From Planctomycetaceae bacterium (GTDB lineage Bacteria > Planctomycetota > Planctomycetia > Planctomycetales > Planctomycetaceae), in assembly GCA_016765335.1 (NCBI GenBank), contig JAESQE010000247.1, forward strand, positions 1 to 5,029: a DNA stretch of 5,029 bases, written 5' to 3'. Positions 4,227 to 5,029 of the stretch are shown here, one piece after another. Below the pieces are notes generated by a model. The model was not told the origin of the DNA and ran no database searches. It saw only the letters and a list, made by a program, of their open reading frames with translations. The first letter of the stretch is position 1; each line of letters opens with the position of its first letter. Made by a program: the position numbers and the translations under genes.

Positions 4227-5029
4227 ATGCGTAAGGAAATCTCATTGAATGCCAGCACCGCTGGGCGAAGTGATCGGGCAGCATTCACGCTGGTGGAAAT
4301 GCTGGTCTCTATTGGTCTGATGTTGCTGGTCATGTCTCTTTTTGCAGAGATCTTTTCCCTGGCAGTCACGGCAATGACTACCCAAATCGGGCTGGCAAAA
4401 AATGATCAGCGAGCACGCACAGCTTTTATTGTCATCGATAACGATTTAAAGCGTATGTCGTTTCGAGCCCTTGATGGTCAGCAGGGGATTGTCCCGCTGG
4501 TTCCCGGCTTAAGATACAACGGTGTTCACGCTGGCTCGCAGCAACAAGGTTACATTTATTATTCGGAAAACAACCCTGTAGATGACACAGAAGATGTGCT
4601 GCAATTCACCGTCATGGGAAGCCAGCAAAGCAACCGTTACCCGGGGCAGCTTGTTGACTACTATGGCAGAGCCAATTCTCTTACGCCCTCGGGGGTAAAT
4701 GATGACCCACGGTTCTGGAGTGATCAACCGGATTGGGATGACGGAACGAATCGCGATGGCGTTTCGGTTTCAGGACAGGCCGAAGTTACCTATTTTCTAA
4801 GGCATGGCACGCTTTATCGGCGAACTTTGCTACTGCGAGACGCGACTTCGACACCAGATAATTTGCAGCCATTTGAAACGAATAACCAGCAACGGTCTCA
4901 GCCGGCAGTTTTGATTGGAGGGGTGCCTACTGACCTGATGCGTAGTGCTGCGAGTTCTCCTCCTGCTCCTGTTACCGGGTATACGGGGAATTTTTATTCC
5001 GACTTCGATTACTCTGCTCATTATGGAAA
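4227..5029 (+). CDS. GspJ/PulJ-like pseudopilin, N-terminal part (runs off window)
   Basis: This frame is open from ATG 4227 to the window edge (267 codons plus two bases) with no stop, so the C terminus is missing. GspJ is a minor pseudopilin of the type II secretion tip complex with GspI and GspK, anchored in the inner membrane. Seen: a 19-residue leader ending RAA, cleavage before FTLVE (Glu24 is mature +5) and hydrophobic helix about 20-49. Next comes a charged helix with RARTAFIVIDNDLKRMSFR (62-80), the equivalent of the 'erDLrrm' segment common after the helix in GspJ/PulJ proteins. The periplasmic body contains VLQFTVMG (124-131) and the family-like pair GQAEVTYFLR / GTLYRRTLLLRD (183-205). 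A Pro/Ser/Ala-rich loop (about 241-250) and a Tyr-rich segment come near the window end. Already over 260 residues, it exceeds the roughly 200 of classical GspJ. The strong GAGGGA site suggests efficient translation even if transcription comes from upstream. Confidence 0.82.
   Translation, partial: MRKEISLNASTAGRSDRAAFTLVEMLVSIGLMLLVMSLFAEIFSLAVTAMTTQIGLAKNDQRARTAFIVIDNDLKRMSFRALDGQQGIVPLVPGLRYNGVHAGSQQQGYIYYSENNPVDDTEDVLQFTVMGSQQSNRYPGQLVDYYGRANSLTPSGVNDDPRFWSDQPDWDDGTNRDGVSVSGQAEVTYFLRHGTLYRRTLLLRDATSTPDNLQPFETNNQQRSQPAVLIGGVPTDLMRSAASSPPAPVTGYTGNFYSDFDYSAHYG

Overview
The window looks like bacterial chromosomal DNA from the Planctomycetes, order Planctomycetales. This is inferred from protein style: oversized prepilin-like proteins with 'RNAFTLVELLV', 'DTDGDG..EFVDAWG.PLRFYRWPTR' and 'GLVSVASLFPISMLRSIQAT' type segments, recognised by eye and not by database search. 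Base composition is moderate, and genus cannot be fixed from the sequence. All supportable genes are on the + strand and belong to one functional class: type II secretion / type IV pilus-like pseudopilins. Each has a prepilin-peptidase cleavage site, a conserved Glu at mature position +5 and a single N-terminal hydrophobic helix.

Layout. (1) 10-1242: a GspG-like pseudopilin reading frame interrupted by one in-frame TAA at 394-396. The reading frame and family resemblance continue unchanged on the far side. (2) 1327-2577: a GspH/FimT-like pseudopilin carrying an apparent inserted Trp/Gly-rich, carbohydrate-binding-like module (2047-2226) in its C-terminal beta domain. (3) 2658-4097: a long GspI/PilV-like pseudopilin with Ala instead of Phe at the mature N terminus and an Asp/Asn-rich acidic segment. 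(4) 4227 to the window end: the N-terminal part of a GspJ/PulJ-like pseudopilin, running off the right edge without a stop. The G-H-I-J order matches canonical T2SS operons, so the four probably encode the core and tip of one pseudopilus. The gaps are short (84, 80 and 129 bases) and show no convincing terminator, which fits co-transcription.

Non-coding structure sits in the gaps: a perfect three-copy heptamer repeat (CGATTTT) before gene 3, and a cluster of three 21-bp repeats (CAC-N-GTGTTGTTTGCGTGC core) before gene 4, each starting with a small dyad whose central base differs between copies. A 12-bp tandem duplication lies in the leader of gene 1. No RNA gene, mobile element, CRISPR array or origin was seen.

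Most worth following up: the lone nonsense codon in an otherwise well-preserved GspG-like gene; the module inserted into the GspH-like protein; and the dyad-containing repeat cluster before the GspJ-like gene. No new multi-gene system is claimed. The window is best read as a lineage-specific, enlarged pseudopilin operon with one broken or possibly recoded member.
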